A stretch of DNA of 64,000 bases. Origin: Sphingobacterium sp. UBA5670. GTDB lineage: Bacteria; Bacteroidota; Bacteroidia; Sphingobacteriales; Sphingobacteriaceae. This document shows, in pieces, positions 27,843 through 35,750 of this stretch (positions are counted from its first letter, which is position 1; each line of letters opens with the position of its first letter). The DNA lies in assembly GCF_002420705.1 (NCBI RefSeq), contig NZ_DIIM01000019.1, positions 62,001 through 126,000 of the forward strand, in the 5' to 3' direction. The translations under genes were made by a program, and so were the position numbers. Under the pieces are notes generated by a model. That model was given only the letters and a program-made list of their open reading frames with translations, searched no databases and was not told the DNA's origin.

Positions 27843-28973
27843 ATGAACCAAAAACATATTACTGGTCGATTATTATATACAGCAATCTTTATTTGTATGC
27901 TTGTATGTGTAAATGTTTTATTCGCATTCGGACAGCAGACTAATCCTTTCTATGGTAAAGTTGCCAGGGTCAAATACGACAGTGGTTTTTCGATGAAAGA
28001 TTATTGGGTGTGGTGCGGCTCGGTGATCAAAGATGATAAGGGAATGTATCAAATGTTTGCTTCTCGTTGGCCAAAGAAATTTCCGTTTCATCCGACATGG
28101 ATGGTAGCATCGGAAATCGTTCGCGCAGAGGCAGAGAAACCCGAGGGTCCCTATCGGTTTAAAGAAGTTGTACTGCCTGCTAGAGGGGCTCAATATTGGG
28201 ATGGAAGATCGACGCATAATCCAAGCATAACGAAATATGGCAATAAATATGTTCTTTTCTACATGGGATCAACGCATCCTTTTGATGATCCTTCATCAGC
28301 GGAGCAGTTAACATTAAACTCTCCGTATGCAACCGTCGGACGATCCAATAAACGTATTGGTATAGCAACAGCAGATGCAATCACTGGCCCATGGACAAGA
28401 TATGATGCGCCTATACTGGATACCAAACCAAATACTTTTTATAGTTTTTTAACATCCAACCCGGCTCCTTTGATCCGGAAAGATGGCTCTGTTCTTATCG
28501 TTTTTAAAGGACGTAGCTATGGAAAGACCTATCCATTTCAGAGCGAGCAAAGGATAGGTATTGCCTATGCAAAGTCTATTTACGATAAATTTACAGTACT
28601 CAATAATGATTTGCCGTTATTTAGTAATGAAGAATATAGTGAATTTGAGGACCCATTCCTTTGGGAAGATAAACAGGGATTACATCTTTTAATGAAAGAT
28701 ATGTCCAGTAAGATGACAGGAGAACATCATGCTGGTGTACTTTTTCACTCCTCGGATGGGATCAAATGGAAAATGGATACGACAAAAAAGGCGTATTCAC
28801 GAACATTAACATTCGAAGATGGTCAGAAGATTACCATGGGGCAGCTGGAACGGCCATTTGTTCTCTTTGAAAAAGGTAAACCTATTTGTATGTTTTTCGC
28901 AACGATGGATGGACCGGGAGGATTTGATAAAGGAAAAAAATCTTGGAATATTGCTATTCCAATCAAAGAATAA
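27843..28973 (+). CDS. GH43/GH117-like five-bladed propeller glycosidase, exported
   Basis: A 376-residue exported protein whose pattern fits the five-bladed beta-propeller glycosidases (clans holding GH43, GH62, GH117 and relatives). A signal-anchor-like hydrophobic N-terminus ends near LFAFGQQ. Repeated propeller-strand features are visible: DYWVWCGSVIKDDKGMYQMF, THNPSITKYGNKYVLFYMG, NPAPLIRKDGSVLIVFKG, SEFEDPFLWEDKQGLHLLM, each with acidic residues at blade ends. I cannot assign the exact family or substrate. It follows GH88 copy 2 by 115 nt and precedes the lyase, so it belongs to the same locus. Confidence 0.7.
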   Translation: MNQKHITGRLLYTAIFICMLVCVNVLFAFGQQTNPFYGKVARVKYDSGFSMKDYWVWCGSVIKDDKGMYQMFASRWPKKFPFHPTWMVASEIVRAEAEKPEGPYRFKEVVLPARGAQYWDGRSTHNPSITKYGNKYVLFYMGSTHPFDDPSSAEQLTLNSPYATVGRSNKRIGIATADAITGPWTRYDAPILDTKPNTFYSFLTSNPAPLIRKDGSVLIVFKGRSYGKTYPFQSEQRIGIAYAKSIYDKFTVLNNDLPLFSNEEYSEFEDPFLWEDKQGLHLLMKDMSSKMTGEHHAGVLFHSSDGIKWKMDTTKKAYSRTLTFEDGQKITMGQLERPFVLFEKGKPICMFFATMDGPGGFDKGKKSWNIAIPIKE

Positions 28974-28988
28974 CCAAAGAAAATTTTC

Positions 28989-29086
28989 ATTGGAACAATC
29001 TCTTGTTCAGGGTTGTTCCGTTAGTAGCGATAGATAAACAATATGATCTACATCTCCCGGATGTATTAAAGGCATATTGTTCCAAT
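28989..29086. repeat. Cluster of GGAACAA/TTGTTCC inverted repeats
   Basis: ATTGGAACAAT (28989-28999) and ATTGTTCCAAT (29076-29086) are perfect 11-bp inverted repeats 76 nt apart. A third TTGTTCC at 29013-29019 can pair with the first arm in a smaller hairpin. The cluster fills the gap between the propeller glycosidase and the lyase. Role unknown: processing site, attenuator, or remnant of a small element. Confidence 0.5.
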
Positions 29087-29119
29087 TATAAATTACCAAT
29101 ATCATAAATCTAACAAAGA

Positions 29120-31147
29120 ATGAGAACAACAAACAGTAAACTCAGATTCATTGCAGTCGCATTGATGAGTACACTTTCGGCAATGATGGCCTGTCATAAG
29201 GATATGCTGAAGCTGGAAAGCTCTATTGCTCAGCTGCAAAAAAAAGCGGCTACTTTTGATTCCGCAAATGAGGTCAGCCTTTTGCCTGCGGCAGATGCGT
29301 ATGTTCAGGATGGGGCCAATGCCAGTACAAATTATGGTGATAATAGTTGGCTGATTGCCAAAGATGACGCCTCAGGTTATCGAAGAGATATTTATCTGCG
29401 TTTTGATCTGACCGCATTGCCCAGCAATATTACTAGTGTCCAGTCGGTACGGATTGAATTGGCTGGAGGGGTGGCTAGTGCTGCGGATACAGCAAATGCC
29501 AAGTGGCTTTACTACACAACCTTGGAAAAAGATTGGGGTGAGAAAACGATCAATTGGAATAATGCGCCAGCCACAGGGGAAAAGCTTGGAGAGATCAATG
29601 GAAAACTGAAAGTTACAAATGGAATTGTCTATTTTGATATTCCCGTCTCTGTGCTTCAAGCAGCTTTGGATTCGGACAGAAAATTGTCCATTAAGATTGT
29701 CGCACAGCGAAAAATCACCGGCTCTACTTCATTTTATTCTGACTTTCAATCTAAAGAAGCACAGGATGTGGGACTTCGACCAAAGTTGAAAATTAATTAC
29801 ACAGCATCAGTGTCAAACTTTTATGACAACCTAGTCATGGATAAAATTAGCTTTGACTCGATCAAGCTTGATCTCACAACATCATCTGCCGCTCAAACAC
29901 TAATTAACAATCAAGTTACCGTCAAAGCAAATGATGCATTAAATGCAATTCCTACTCCGGTTGCAAAAATTTCAGATCCCGATGGCAAAAACAAAGTACA
30001 GACTGATGCAGCTAAAGTGTATTCGTTGGCCCTACAATATTTTTTGTTTCAGGAGCAGTCAAACGCGGGGCAATATGTTGATAAGGCGAAGGAATTCCTC
30101 CTTTCTTGGGCAACCATTAATGTAGCAATAAGCCAGACGCCTGATGAAAGTATATATCTTCCATTTTTTACCGGATATTCACTTATTCGTGCAAAAATTG
30201 ATGCTAATAGTAGGACGACGATCGACAATTGGTTACATACAAGATATAACTTTTACAAAACTCAATCGGTCAGAACAAATAATTGGGAAACTATCCGAAA
30301 CCTTCTGATGATTGATATCGCTTATATACTGAATGACGGAACGCTTATTAACCAAGCGACTTCAGATTTTAGTACTCATCATAATAAAAACTACCGCGCT
30401 GATGGCGCAAGCGTGGATTTTCTAGGGCGTGATGCATTTGCCTACCATGTTTATGATATGGAATTTATGGGACAGATTGGCCGTACCCTGTATATTAAAC
30501 GGGGGCGTGCTACGGTTGACAGTTTGGTTAATCACCGTGCGACAAAATGGGTAAATTTGCGCATCAATTCCAATGACAGCCCTGTGCTTGGAGGATCTAT
30601 TGCTGATGCGGTTTCGTTTATGTCGCCTTATGTAATGGACCCTGCCAATAATATTCATCTTGAGTTTGTCAATACAGAATGGGCTCCCGATAAAACTAGA
30701 GCCGATTATAATAAGCCATTTAATGCGGCAGGATCCAGTTATGCTTTTGTCCAGATGGCTGCGATTATGAAGAACGAGATGTTCGGTTTCCTGAGAAAGT
30801 TAAATCCTAGTTTCACCAGATATACTGATTTGCGTTACTATATTAATTCTTTTGGGCCATCGTTAAGTGCTTCGACTGCGGCAAATGTGACATTATATGG
30901 TGATACTCCTTTCCGTGGCTGGTATAAACAGCTTAGCGTTGGAAACTACAGCCTTACTGATTTGCAAGGATTGGGTATTGCGAATGACCAATTAAGCAGT
31001 ATCAGCGTTCCAAATGGTTTTAAAGTCACACTCTATGAGAATGGAGATTTTACAGGAAATTCTGTGCTGTTAACAGGGCATGCTATTGATCTGTCAATCC
31101 TAAACTTTAACGATAAGACATCTTCGCTGGTGGTTGAACATCTTTAG
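29120..31147 (+). CDS. Alginate-lyase-fold polysaccharide lyase with CBM96-like and beta/gamma-crystallin domains, lipoprotein
   Basis: A 675-residue multidomain surface lipoprotein, lipobox MMAC (Cys25). About 50-235 is a DNRLRE/CBM96-type beta-sandwich (AADAYVQDGANASTNYGD, IYLRFDLTALP, WGEKTINWNNAP). About 260-565 is an alginate-lyase-superfamily (alpha/alpha) toroid, with the conserved NNWETIRN near residue 392 and the later RADGASVDFLGRDAFAYHVY supplying Asn, Arg, His and Tyr typical of these lyases. About 588-675 is a beta/gamma-crystallin domain with two calcium-binding signatures, NDQLSS (622-627) and NDKTSS (664-669). It would cut a uronate polymer and produce the unsaturated ends that the GH88 enzymes remove. 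The polymer (alginate, glucuronan or a mixed acidic glycan) is not determined. Confidence 0.82.
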   Translation: MRTTNSKLRFIAVALMSTLSAMMACHKDMLKLESSIAQLQKKAATFDSANEVSLLPAADAYVQDGANASTNYGDNSWLIAKDDASGYRRDIYLRFDLTALPSNITSVQSVRIELAGGVASAADTANAKWLYYTTLEKDWGEKTINWNNAPATGEKLGEINGKLKVTNGIVYFDIPVSVLQAALDSDRKLSIKIVAQRKITGSTSFYSDFQSKEAQDVGLRPKLKINYTASVSNFYDNLVMDKISFDSIKLDLTTSSAAQTLINNQVTVKANDALNAIPTPVAKISDPDGKNKVQTDAAKVYSLALQYFLFQEQSNAGQYVDKAKEFLLSWATINVAISQTPDESIYLPFFTGYSLIRAKIDANSRTTIDNWLHTRYNFYKTQSVRTNNWETIRNLLMIDIAYILNDGTLINQATSDFSTHHNKNYRADGASVDFLGRDAFAYHVYDMEFMGQIGRTLYIKRGRATVDSLVNHRATKWVNLRINSNDSPVLGGSIADAVSFMSPYVMDPANNIHLEFVNTEWAPDKTRADYNKPFNAAGSSYAFVQMAAIMKNEMFGFLRKLNPSFTRYTDLRYYINSFGPSLSASTAANVTLYGDTPFRGWYKQLSVGNYSLTDLQGLGIANDQLSSISVPNGFKVTLYENGDFTGNSVLLTGHAIDLSILNFNDKTSSLVVEHL

Positions 31148-31167
31148 TCAATTTATCTAAATGAACG

Positions 31168-31272
31168 CATAAAACAAAGGTTGATGTGCCTTTAACCTGT
31201 CCTGATTGCTATTATGTAGCGGCATTGGTGTGGTATGACCAAATTGCTTCGTGGAGAAAAGGTAATCAAGCA
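31168..31272 (+). pseudogene. Decayed duplicate of the 3' end of the GH88 gene
   Basis: These ~105 bases align with 27620-27723, the last part of GH88 copy 2, at close to 90% identity by eye: about 11 substitutions and one inserted A that breaks the frame. Shared stretches include GGTTGATGTGCCTTTAACCT and CGTGGAGAAAAGGTAATCAA. It has no start and no neighbouring GH88 sequence, so it is a non-functional scar, probably of a duplication or recombination event that once extended the locus. Confidence 0.88.
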
Positions 31273-31423
31273 GTATCGGGAGGTTTTTTGAGTTTTCAAC
31301 AAAGTTATTAACATCATGTGGAAAAAGTGAAGTATACGAGCTTAGTCATTTTATCGTATTCCCTGTTAAAAATAATTTGCTTCGTCTAGTATATAAATAA
31401 ACACCTATATAATACCAATTCCT

Positions 31424-31550
31424 ATATTAACAGGGTAATTACAGGGGAATAACTCGGGGTTAGCAGGGGGTTAACAGGGGTATTACCCCTGTTAACCCCC
31501 TGCTATATCCTTGTAATAATAGTGTTACTCCTCTGTTAATAGAGAATTTG
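31424..31550. repeat. Perfect 45-nt palindrome within a cluster of TTAACAGGGG-type repeats
   Basis: A perfect inverted repeat with 22-bp arms runs from 31461-31482 to 31484-31505 around a single central T. The arms hold runs of five and four G (left) or C (right), conspicuous in AT-rich surroundings. Related units flank it: TTAACAGGGTAA near 31427 and ATTACAGGGGAAT near 31439 on the plus strand, and the inverse form GTTACTCCTCTGTTAA near 31524. The whole looks like nested inverted repeats, compatible with a dispersed palindromic repeat (REP/MITE-like) or a strong cruciform or terminator. There is no T tract directly after the stem. The rest of 31273-31603 holds no gene. Confidence 0.85.
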
Positions 31551-31603
31551 ATATTAACTTGGTAATAAGTTATATACCATTATAAACTGAGGAGAGAAAC
31601 ATT

Positions 31604-32239
31604 ATGGCAATTTTACAAAATGGTCCGAACGGCCCTATTGTTGGGAAATTTGGTTCTGTGAGTGCTTATCTATTGAATGGCCAAAATATCATACGCGGTG
31701 GCAAAAGAAAACGAACGTCTCCACCCAGTGAGGCCGAACTTCTAAATAGAGAAAAACAGAAAGTTGCAGGTAAGTTTGCCTCATGGAATAAAAGAATTCT
31801 TGAGTTTGGTTATCAATCGCTAGCGGAAAAAGGAAGTCGTGTAGGAGCTTTCCAATTGGCACAGCGCCACATTTTTAAAGAGACTCTTGAACTGGATGCC
31901 GAGAATAAGCCTTTCATTAACCCTGAAAAGCTGTTGCTATTTTCAGGTCCGCTTACCCCATTAGCCAACTGTCAAGTAAGCTTGGATGGCGATCGGATTG
32001 ATCTTAGCTGGACTGTAGATGATCAATATAAAAGCAGTATATATAAAATCAATCTGGGACTCATAGGATTCGATACCGAGTCGCATTTGAGAACCTCCAT
32101 TGCAAAAGTAAATCAGGGCTCCTGTTCATTGCAATTTGAGGAGATAAGCAGAAAAACAGGTGATCTCCATGTTTATGTTAACATATGGGATACACTTGAA
32201 GGCGACTTTTCGAATTCCATTTATTGTGGGGTTATATAG
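31604..32239 (+). CDS. DUF6266-family protein of unknown function
   Basis: A 211-residue protein with the DUF6266 N-terminal pattern GPNGPIVGKFGSVSAYLLNGQNIIRG followed by a basic stretch (GGKRKRT). The family is largely confined to Sphingobacteriia and often occurs in many copies per genome; its function is not known to me. The C-terminal half (CQVSLDGDRIDLSWTVDDQY, then DLHVYVNIWDT) looks like a beta-sandwich similar to fibronectin type III. No signal peptide. GAGGAGAG lies just before the ATG as a clear ribosome-binding site. It is preceded by the palindromic repeat cluster and followed by the WYL regulator on the same strand. Confidence 0.82.
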   Translation: MAILQNGPNGPIVGKFGSVSAYLLNGQNIIRGGKRKRTSPPSEAELLNREKQKVAGKFASWNKRILEFGYQSLAEKGSRVGAFQLAQRHIFKETLELDAENKPFINPEKLLLFSGPLTPLANCQVSLDGDRIDLSWTVDDQYKSSIYKINLGLIGFDTESHLRTSIAKVNQGSCSLQFEEISRKTGDLHVYVNIWDTLEGDFSNSIYCGVI

Positions 32240-32290
32240 GTGTAGATGCTGAATTCGTAATTGATTTAGGCTTTTTGTACCTTTATCCCG

Positions 32291-33244
32291 ATGACGGATA
32301 TCCAGAAAAGATTTGATCGTATACTCGCTATTTACATGCATTTACAGGCCAAGCCTGTTGTGACAGCGGCGGCATTGGCAAAACGCTATGAAGTGAGCCA
32401 ACGAACAATTTACCGTGATATCCGTTCTTTAATGCAGGCCGGAATACCAATTTATGGTGAAGCTGGAAGTGGATACTCTTTAGTGGAGGGCTATAAGATG
32501 CCGCCCCTGCAGTTTACAAGGGAAGAGGCGTTGAGTTTTGTTGCAGCAGAGAAATTGGTCGAGAAATATACGGATCGGAACCTAGCTCACCATTTTGCCA
32601 CCGCACTGCTGAAAATGAAAGCCATCTTAAGGGGGAATGAAAAGGAGCAAGTTGCACTGGTTGGAGACAACTTTCTCGTTCGGGGCGGACGCCATCAGTT
32701 CAATGAAAAGTTGACCCATGGTACCAATATTCTGATTGAAAGCATCGCTGCAAAAAAATGTGTTGAAATCTATTATTCCAAACCATCCGATAAAACGCCG
32801 GAAAGACGCGAGATCGAAGCCGTTGGTATTTTTGTGGAAAGTAAGTTTTGGTATATTCTTGCTTTTTGTAAGCTAAGGAATGATTATAGGCAATTCCGTC
32901 TGGACAGAATAAACAACATCAGAATACTTGCCGATGATTTTGCAAATGAGCATCCCGAACTCTCTTATTTTCTGAATAAGCGCCACGAAGTGCCTACAAC
33001 GAAAGTCATTATACAGGTGGACAAGGATATGGCCCGCTACATGGAATGGGACCGCCACTATTTTGGCTTCCAAAAGGAAATCGTTGCGGATAACTACGTG
33101 GAGATGCATTTTGAAAGTATAAATATGGAGAATGGTTTTGCACGCTGGTATCTGATGTTTGCCGATAAAGGTAGGATTATTGAGCCTGAATCACTAAAAG
33201 AAGCGGTGAAGCGTTTGCTTTCGGCTGCTTTGGAGCAAGTTTAG
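32291..33244 (+). CDS. YafY-type transcriptional regulator with WYL domain
   Basis: A 317-residue regulator. The N-terminal winged helix (about 8-65) reads AAALAKRYEVSQRTIYRDIRSL, then the wing GSGYSLVEGYKMPPLQF that links to the sensor part. The WYL domain spans about 150-230 with the family core FWYILAFCKLRNDYRQFRLDRI, followed by the WCX C-terminal extension (about 240-315). WYL proteins sense ligands, nucleotides or single-stranded DNA and act as activators or repressors. It is convergent with a DinB-family gene, a pairing often seen for YafY regulators. Target genes are not evident. Confidence 0.9.
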   Translation: MTDIQKRFDRILAIYMHLQAKPVVTAAALAKRYEVSQRTIYRDIRSLMQAGIPIYGEAGSGYSLVEGYKMPPLQFTREEALSFVAAEKLVEKYTDRNLAHHFATALLKMKAILRGNEKEQVALVGDNFLVRGGRHQFNEKLTHGTNILIESIAAKKCVEIYYSKPSDKTPERREIEAVGIFVESKFWYILAFCKLRNDYRQFRLDRINNIRILADDFANEHPELSYFLNKRHEVPTTKVIIQVDKDMARYMEWDRHYFGFQKEIVADNYVEMHFESINMENGFARWYLMFADKGRIIEPESLKEAVKRLLSAALEQV

Positions 33245-33285
33245 CCGAAAACGAAGGAATTAAGGGGCCCATGCTATAGCAAAGG

Positions 33286-33321
33286 AAAAACCTGTTCGGC
33301 TGAAAGGAAGGATGCCGAACA
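33286..33321 (-). terminator. Terminator downstream of dinB-family gene
   Basis: Perfect 8-bp stem TGTTCGGC (33293-33300) / GCCGAACA (33314-33321), 13-nt loop. On the minus strand the stem is followed after two G by five T (33290-33286), so it mainly serves the dinB-family gene; on the plus strand there is no T run. Confidence 0.6.
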
Positions 33322-33393
33322 AGTTAGACTGTAATTGTATTAAAAAAGTTTTGATCCACTTTAGGATAAAACTGCCGTTGCCGGTATCAGGTA

Positions 33394-33870
33394 TTAGCCT
33401 CTTTCCCAGAAAAATGGTGGTTGGATACCCAGTAAACGTAAATAGACAAATGCCTGTCCGCGATGATGGATCTCATTGTCGATAAAATATAAAATACTGT
33501 GAATGACTGGCGATTTATATTGTCCAAATAAGTTGAATTCTTCTGCAAATCGTTCTTCCGAAATCTTATTAAATAGTTCGGTAATCTGAGGGGTTGCTTC
33601 ATCCCATGCCTGAAGTAATTGTGCTTTGCTTGAGTAGCCTAAATTTTCATTGAGTTCACCACTTTTGTTGTTCACAATTTCCTGGAGTCCCGGAACAGCG
33701 ATTCCTAATAGTTCCTTAGTCATGTCTGCGAAAGTTCGCATGCCTTCAACCTTATAATTGAACAATTCTTCTTCAGGGAATTTTTCAATGGTTTGTCTCG
33801 TCAAAGTTCGGTGGCCCAACCAATGTGCAAGTAGTTCGTGTTTGGAAATGATGTCTGTTTTCATAATCAT
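33394..33870 (-). CDS. DinB-family protein (YfiT-like four-helix bundle)
   Basis: A 158-residue protein of the DinB/YfiT metal-binding four-helix superfamily. Three His ligands are expected; likely ones are the early His in ISKHELLAHWLGHRT and the paired HHRGQ near residue 137, the latter in the family-typical ending EIHHRGQAFVYLRLLGIQPPFF. Members include thiol-dependent transferases using bacillithiol or mycothiol; the substrate here is unknown. A second ATG two codons later is an equally possible start. It is divergent from the ribosomal operon and convergent with the WYL regulator. Confidence 0.88.
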   Translation of the reverse strand: MIMKTDIISKHELLAHWLGHRTLTRQTIEKFPEEELFNYKVEGMRTFADMTKELLGIAVPGLQEIVNNKSGELNENLGYSSKAQLLQAWDEATPQITELFNKISEERFAEEFNLFGQYKSPVIHSILYFIDNEIHHRGQAFVYLRLLGIQPPFFWERG

Positions 33871-34199
33871 TGTATGATAAGTTTTTAAAGATTTTTACAT
33901 CGCATCTCGCGCTGTATGACAATTCAAAATTACAGCGGTCTGTGACAGCTGTATGGCAGTAGAAATAAAGAAATGTATTTTTATTTTTCCGCATCTGATT
34001 TAGTCGGAGCGGAGAGCTGGATAGGTATTATTCGGAAATTTGGGTTGGATGAAGAGGAGATCTAGAAAATAAAAAAATAATTCACTAATTATTTGACAGT
34101 TATAAAAATGTTTGTAACTTTGCAGTCCCTTAATGGGAATAGTATGTCTTGAGCGAAGCCCTACTGCTTCGAAGGACTTTTAATTAATTAATTTACAAC
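33871..34199. promoter_or_regulatory. Divergent region and structured leader before rplC
   Basis: 329 bases between dinB-family and rplC. It contains the rplC promoter (34092-34122) and, in the transcribed leader, a small hairpin CGAAG (34154-34158) / CTTCG (34167-34171). On the minus strand TAATTTTG (33932-33925) matches the -7 consensus and may drive the dinB-family gene, without a good -33 box. Confidence 0.45.
34092..34122 (+). promoter_or_regulatory. Consensus Bacteroidota promoter of the ribosomal protein operon
   Basis: TTTG (34092-34095), exactly 19 nt, then TAACTTTG (34115-34122): a full match to the TTTG-N19-TAnnTTTG promoter. The expected leader is roughly 70 nt to the rplC ATG. 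Confidence 0.85.
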
Positions 34200-34817
34200 A
34201 TGTCAGGTATTATTGGAAAAAAAGTAGGAATGACGAGCCTGTTTAACGCTGATGGGAAAAATATTCCTTGTACAGTGATTCAGGCCGGGCCGTGCGTGGT
34301 TACGCAGATACGTACGGAAGAAAAGGATGGCTACTCGGCAATTCAACTTGGTTTCGACGAAGCTAAGGAGAAAAACACGACAGCTCCTTTGAAAGGGCAC
34401 TTTGCGAAAGCAAACACAACGCCTAAGCGTAAGTTGGTAGAGTTTAAAACTTTCCCAGATGCAAAACAACTTGGTGACGTAGTTGACGTTACTCTTTTTG
34501 AAGAAGGCGAGTACGTAGATGTAGTCGGTACTTCAAAAGGTAAAGGTTTCCAAGGTGTCATGAAACGTCATGGATTTGGTGGTGTAGGTGGTGCGACTCA
34601 CGGTCAGCATAACAGATTACGTGCTCCAGGTTCATTAGGTGCTTCATCATGGCCTTCACGCGTATTCAAAGGTATGCGCATGGCTGGTCGTACAGGTGGT
34701 GACAGAGTTAAAGTTCAAAACTTACAGGTGTTGAAAGTTTACGCTGAGCAAAACCTTATCGTTGTTAGTGGTTCCATTCCAGGAGCTAAAGGTTCTTATG
34801 TAATCGTAGACAAATAG
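34200..34817 (+). CDS. rplC: 50S ribosomal protein L3
   Basis: Early-assembly protein of the large subunit. The 205 residues begin GIIGKKVGMTSLF and contain the central L3 signature GKGFQGVMKRHGF followed by GATHGQHNRLRAPGSLG, the loop reaching toward the peptidyl transferase centre. First gene of the operon here: rpsJ, which normally precedes it, is absent and the upstream gene points the other way. It follows its own consensus promoter; rplD starts 5 nt after the stop. Confidence 0.97.
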   Translation: MSGIIGKKVGMTSLFNADGKNIPCTVIQAGPCVVTQIRTEEKDGYSAIQLGFDEAKEKNTTAPLKGHFAKANTTPKRKLVEFKTFPDAKQLGDVVDVTLFEEGEYVDVVGTSKGKGFQGVMKRHGFGGVGGATHGQHNRLRAPGSLGASSWPSRVFKGMRMAGRTGGDRVKVQNLQVLKVYAEQNLIVVSGSIPGAKGSYVIVDK

Positions 34818-34822
34818 TAGAG

Positions 34823-35452
34823 ATGGAAGTTAAAGTTTTAAATTTATCAGGTAAAGAAACAGGTGCCAAGGTGCAACTTCCTGAGTCGGTATTTGGGTTA
34901 GAGCCTAACGATCATGCGATCTATTTGGATGTGAAACAATACTTAGCGAACCAACGCCAAGGAACTCACAAATCTAAACAACGTAACGAAATCGCGGGTT
35001 CTACTCGTAAATTACACAAACAAAAAGGTACTGGTGGTGCTCGTGCGGGTTCTATCAAATCTCCATTGTTTAACGGTGGTGGTCGTGTATTCGGTCCTCA
35101 ACCTCGTGACTACTCGTTCAAATTGAACAAAAAATTGAAACAAGTAGCACGTAAATCAGCGTTGTCTTACAAAGCAAAAGATAATAACATTGTGGTATTG
35201 GATGAAGTAAAATTCGATGCTATCAAAACTAAAAACTATGTTGCTTTAATCAATGCGTTGAATGTAGCTGATGAGAAAACATTGTTGGTATTGCCAGCTT
35301 ACGATGAAATTGTTTATAAATCAAGCAGAAACTTGAAAAAAGCAAAAGTTATTGTTGCATCTGATTTAAATACATATGATGTATTGAACGCAACAAAATT
35401 ATTGTTGACTACAGATTCTGTTAAATCTTTGGAGGAAGCATTAGCTAAGTAA
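34823..35452 (+). CDS. rplD: 50S ribosomal protein L4
   Basis: Large-subunit protein lining the exit tunnel. The 209 residues carry the tunnel extension with KQKGTGGARAGSIKSPLFNGGG (about 68-90), the most conserved part of L4, and the Rossmann-like C-terminal globule. In Proteobacteria L4 represses the S10 operon; whether it does so here is unknown. It sits 5 nt after rplC and ends 1 nt before rplW. Confidence 0.97.
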   Translation: MEVKVLNLSGKETGAKVQLPESVFGLEPNDHAIYLDVKQYLANQRQGTHKSKQRNEIAGSTRKLHKQKGTGGARAGSIKSPLFNGGGRVFGPQPRDYSFKLNKKLKQVARKSALSYKAKDNNIVVLDEVKFDAIKTKNYVALINALNVADEKTLLVLPAYDEIVYKSSRNLKKAKVIVASDLNTYDVLNATKLLLTTDSVKSLEEALAK

Positions 35453-35453
35453 T

Positions 35454-35744
35454 ATGGACATTATTAAAAAACCTATCTTGACTGAGAAAGCTTCTATGTT
35501 AACGGAAAAATTAAACCGTTACGCTTTCAAAGTAGATCACAGAGCAAACAAAATCCAGATTAAAGCAGCTGTTGAGGCTATGTTTGGTGTTACAGTTCTT
35601 GCTGTAAATACTGCAGTAGTAGCTGGTAAAGCAAAAAGCCGTTACACAAAAGCAGGTTTCGTATCTGGTAGAGCTCCTAAGTATAAAAAGGCTGTCATTA
35701 CTATTAAAGACGGCGAAACTATTGACTTTTACAGTACTATATAA
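35454..35744 (+). CDS. rplW: 50S ribosomal protein L23
   Basis: Tunnel-exit protein that docks trigger factor and SRP. The 96 residues start IIKKPILTEKASML, the family N-terminus, and include the RNA-binding loop with KAKSRYTKAGFVSGRAPKYKKAVITI. Normal bacterial length. Lies between rplD and rplB with 1- and 6-nt gaps. Confidence 0.96.
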   Translation: MDIIKKPILTEKASMLTEKLNRYAFKVDHRANKIQIKAAVEAMFGVTVLAVNTAVVAGKAKSRYTKAGFVSGRAPKYKKAVITIKDGETIDFYSTI

Positions 35745-35750
35745 TACAAA

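Noticed and set aside
31168..31272. A short functional GH88 gene
   Set aside because: No start, frameshift and only the last ~35 codons remain.
31424..31550. CRISPR array or integron attachment site
   Set aside because: Units are inverted and overlapping, without regular spacers; no cas or integrase gene is in the window.
33871..34199. rpsJ hidden before rplC
   Set aside because: No frame with S10 signatures; the region holds a promoter and leader only.
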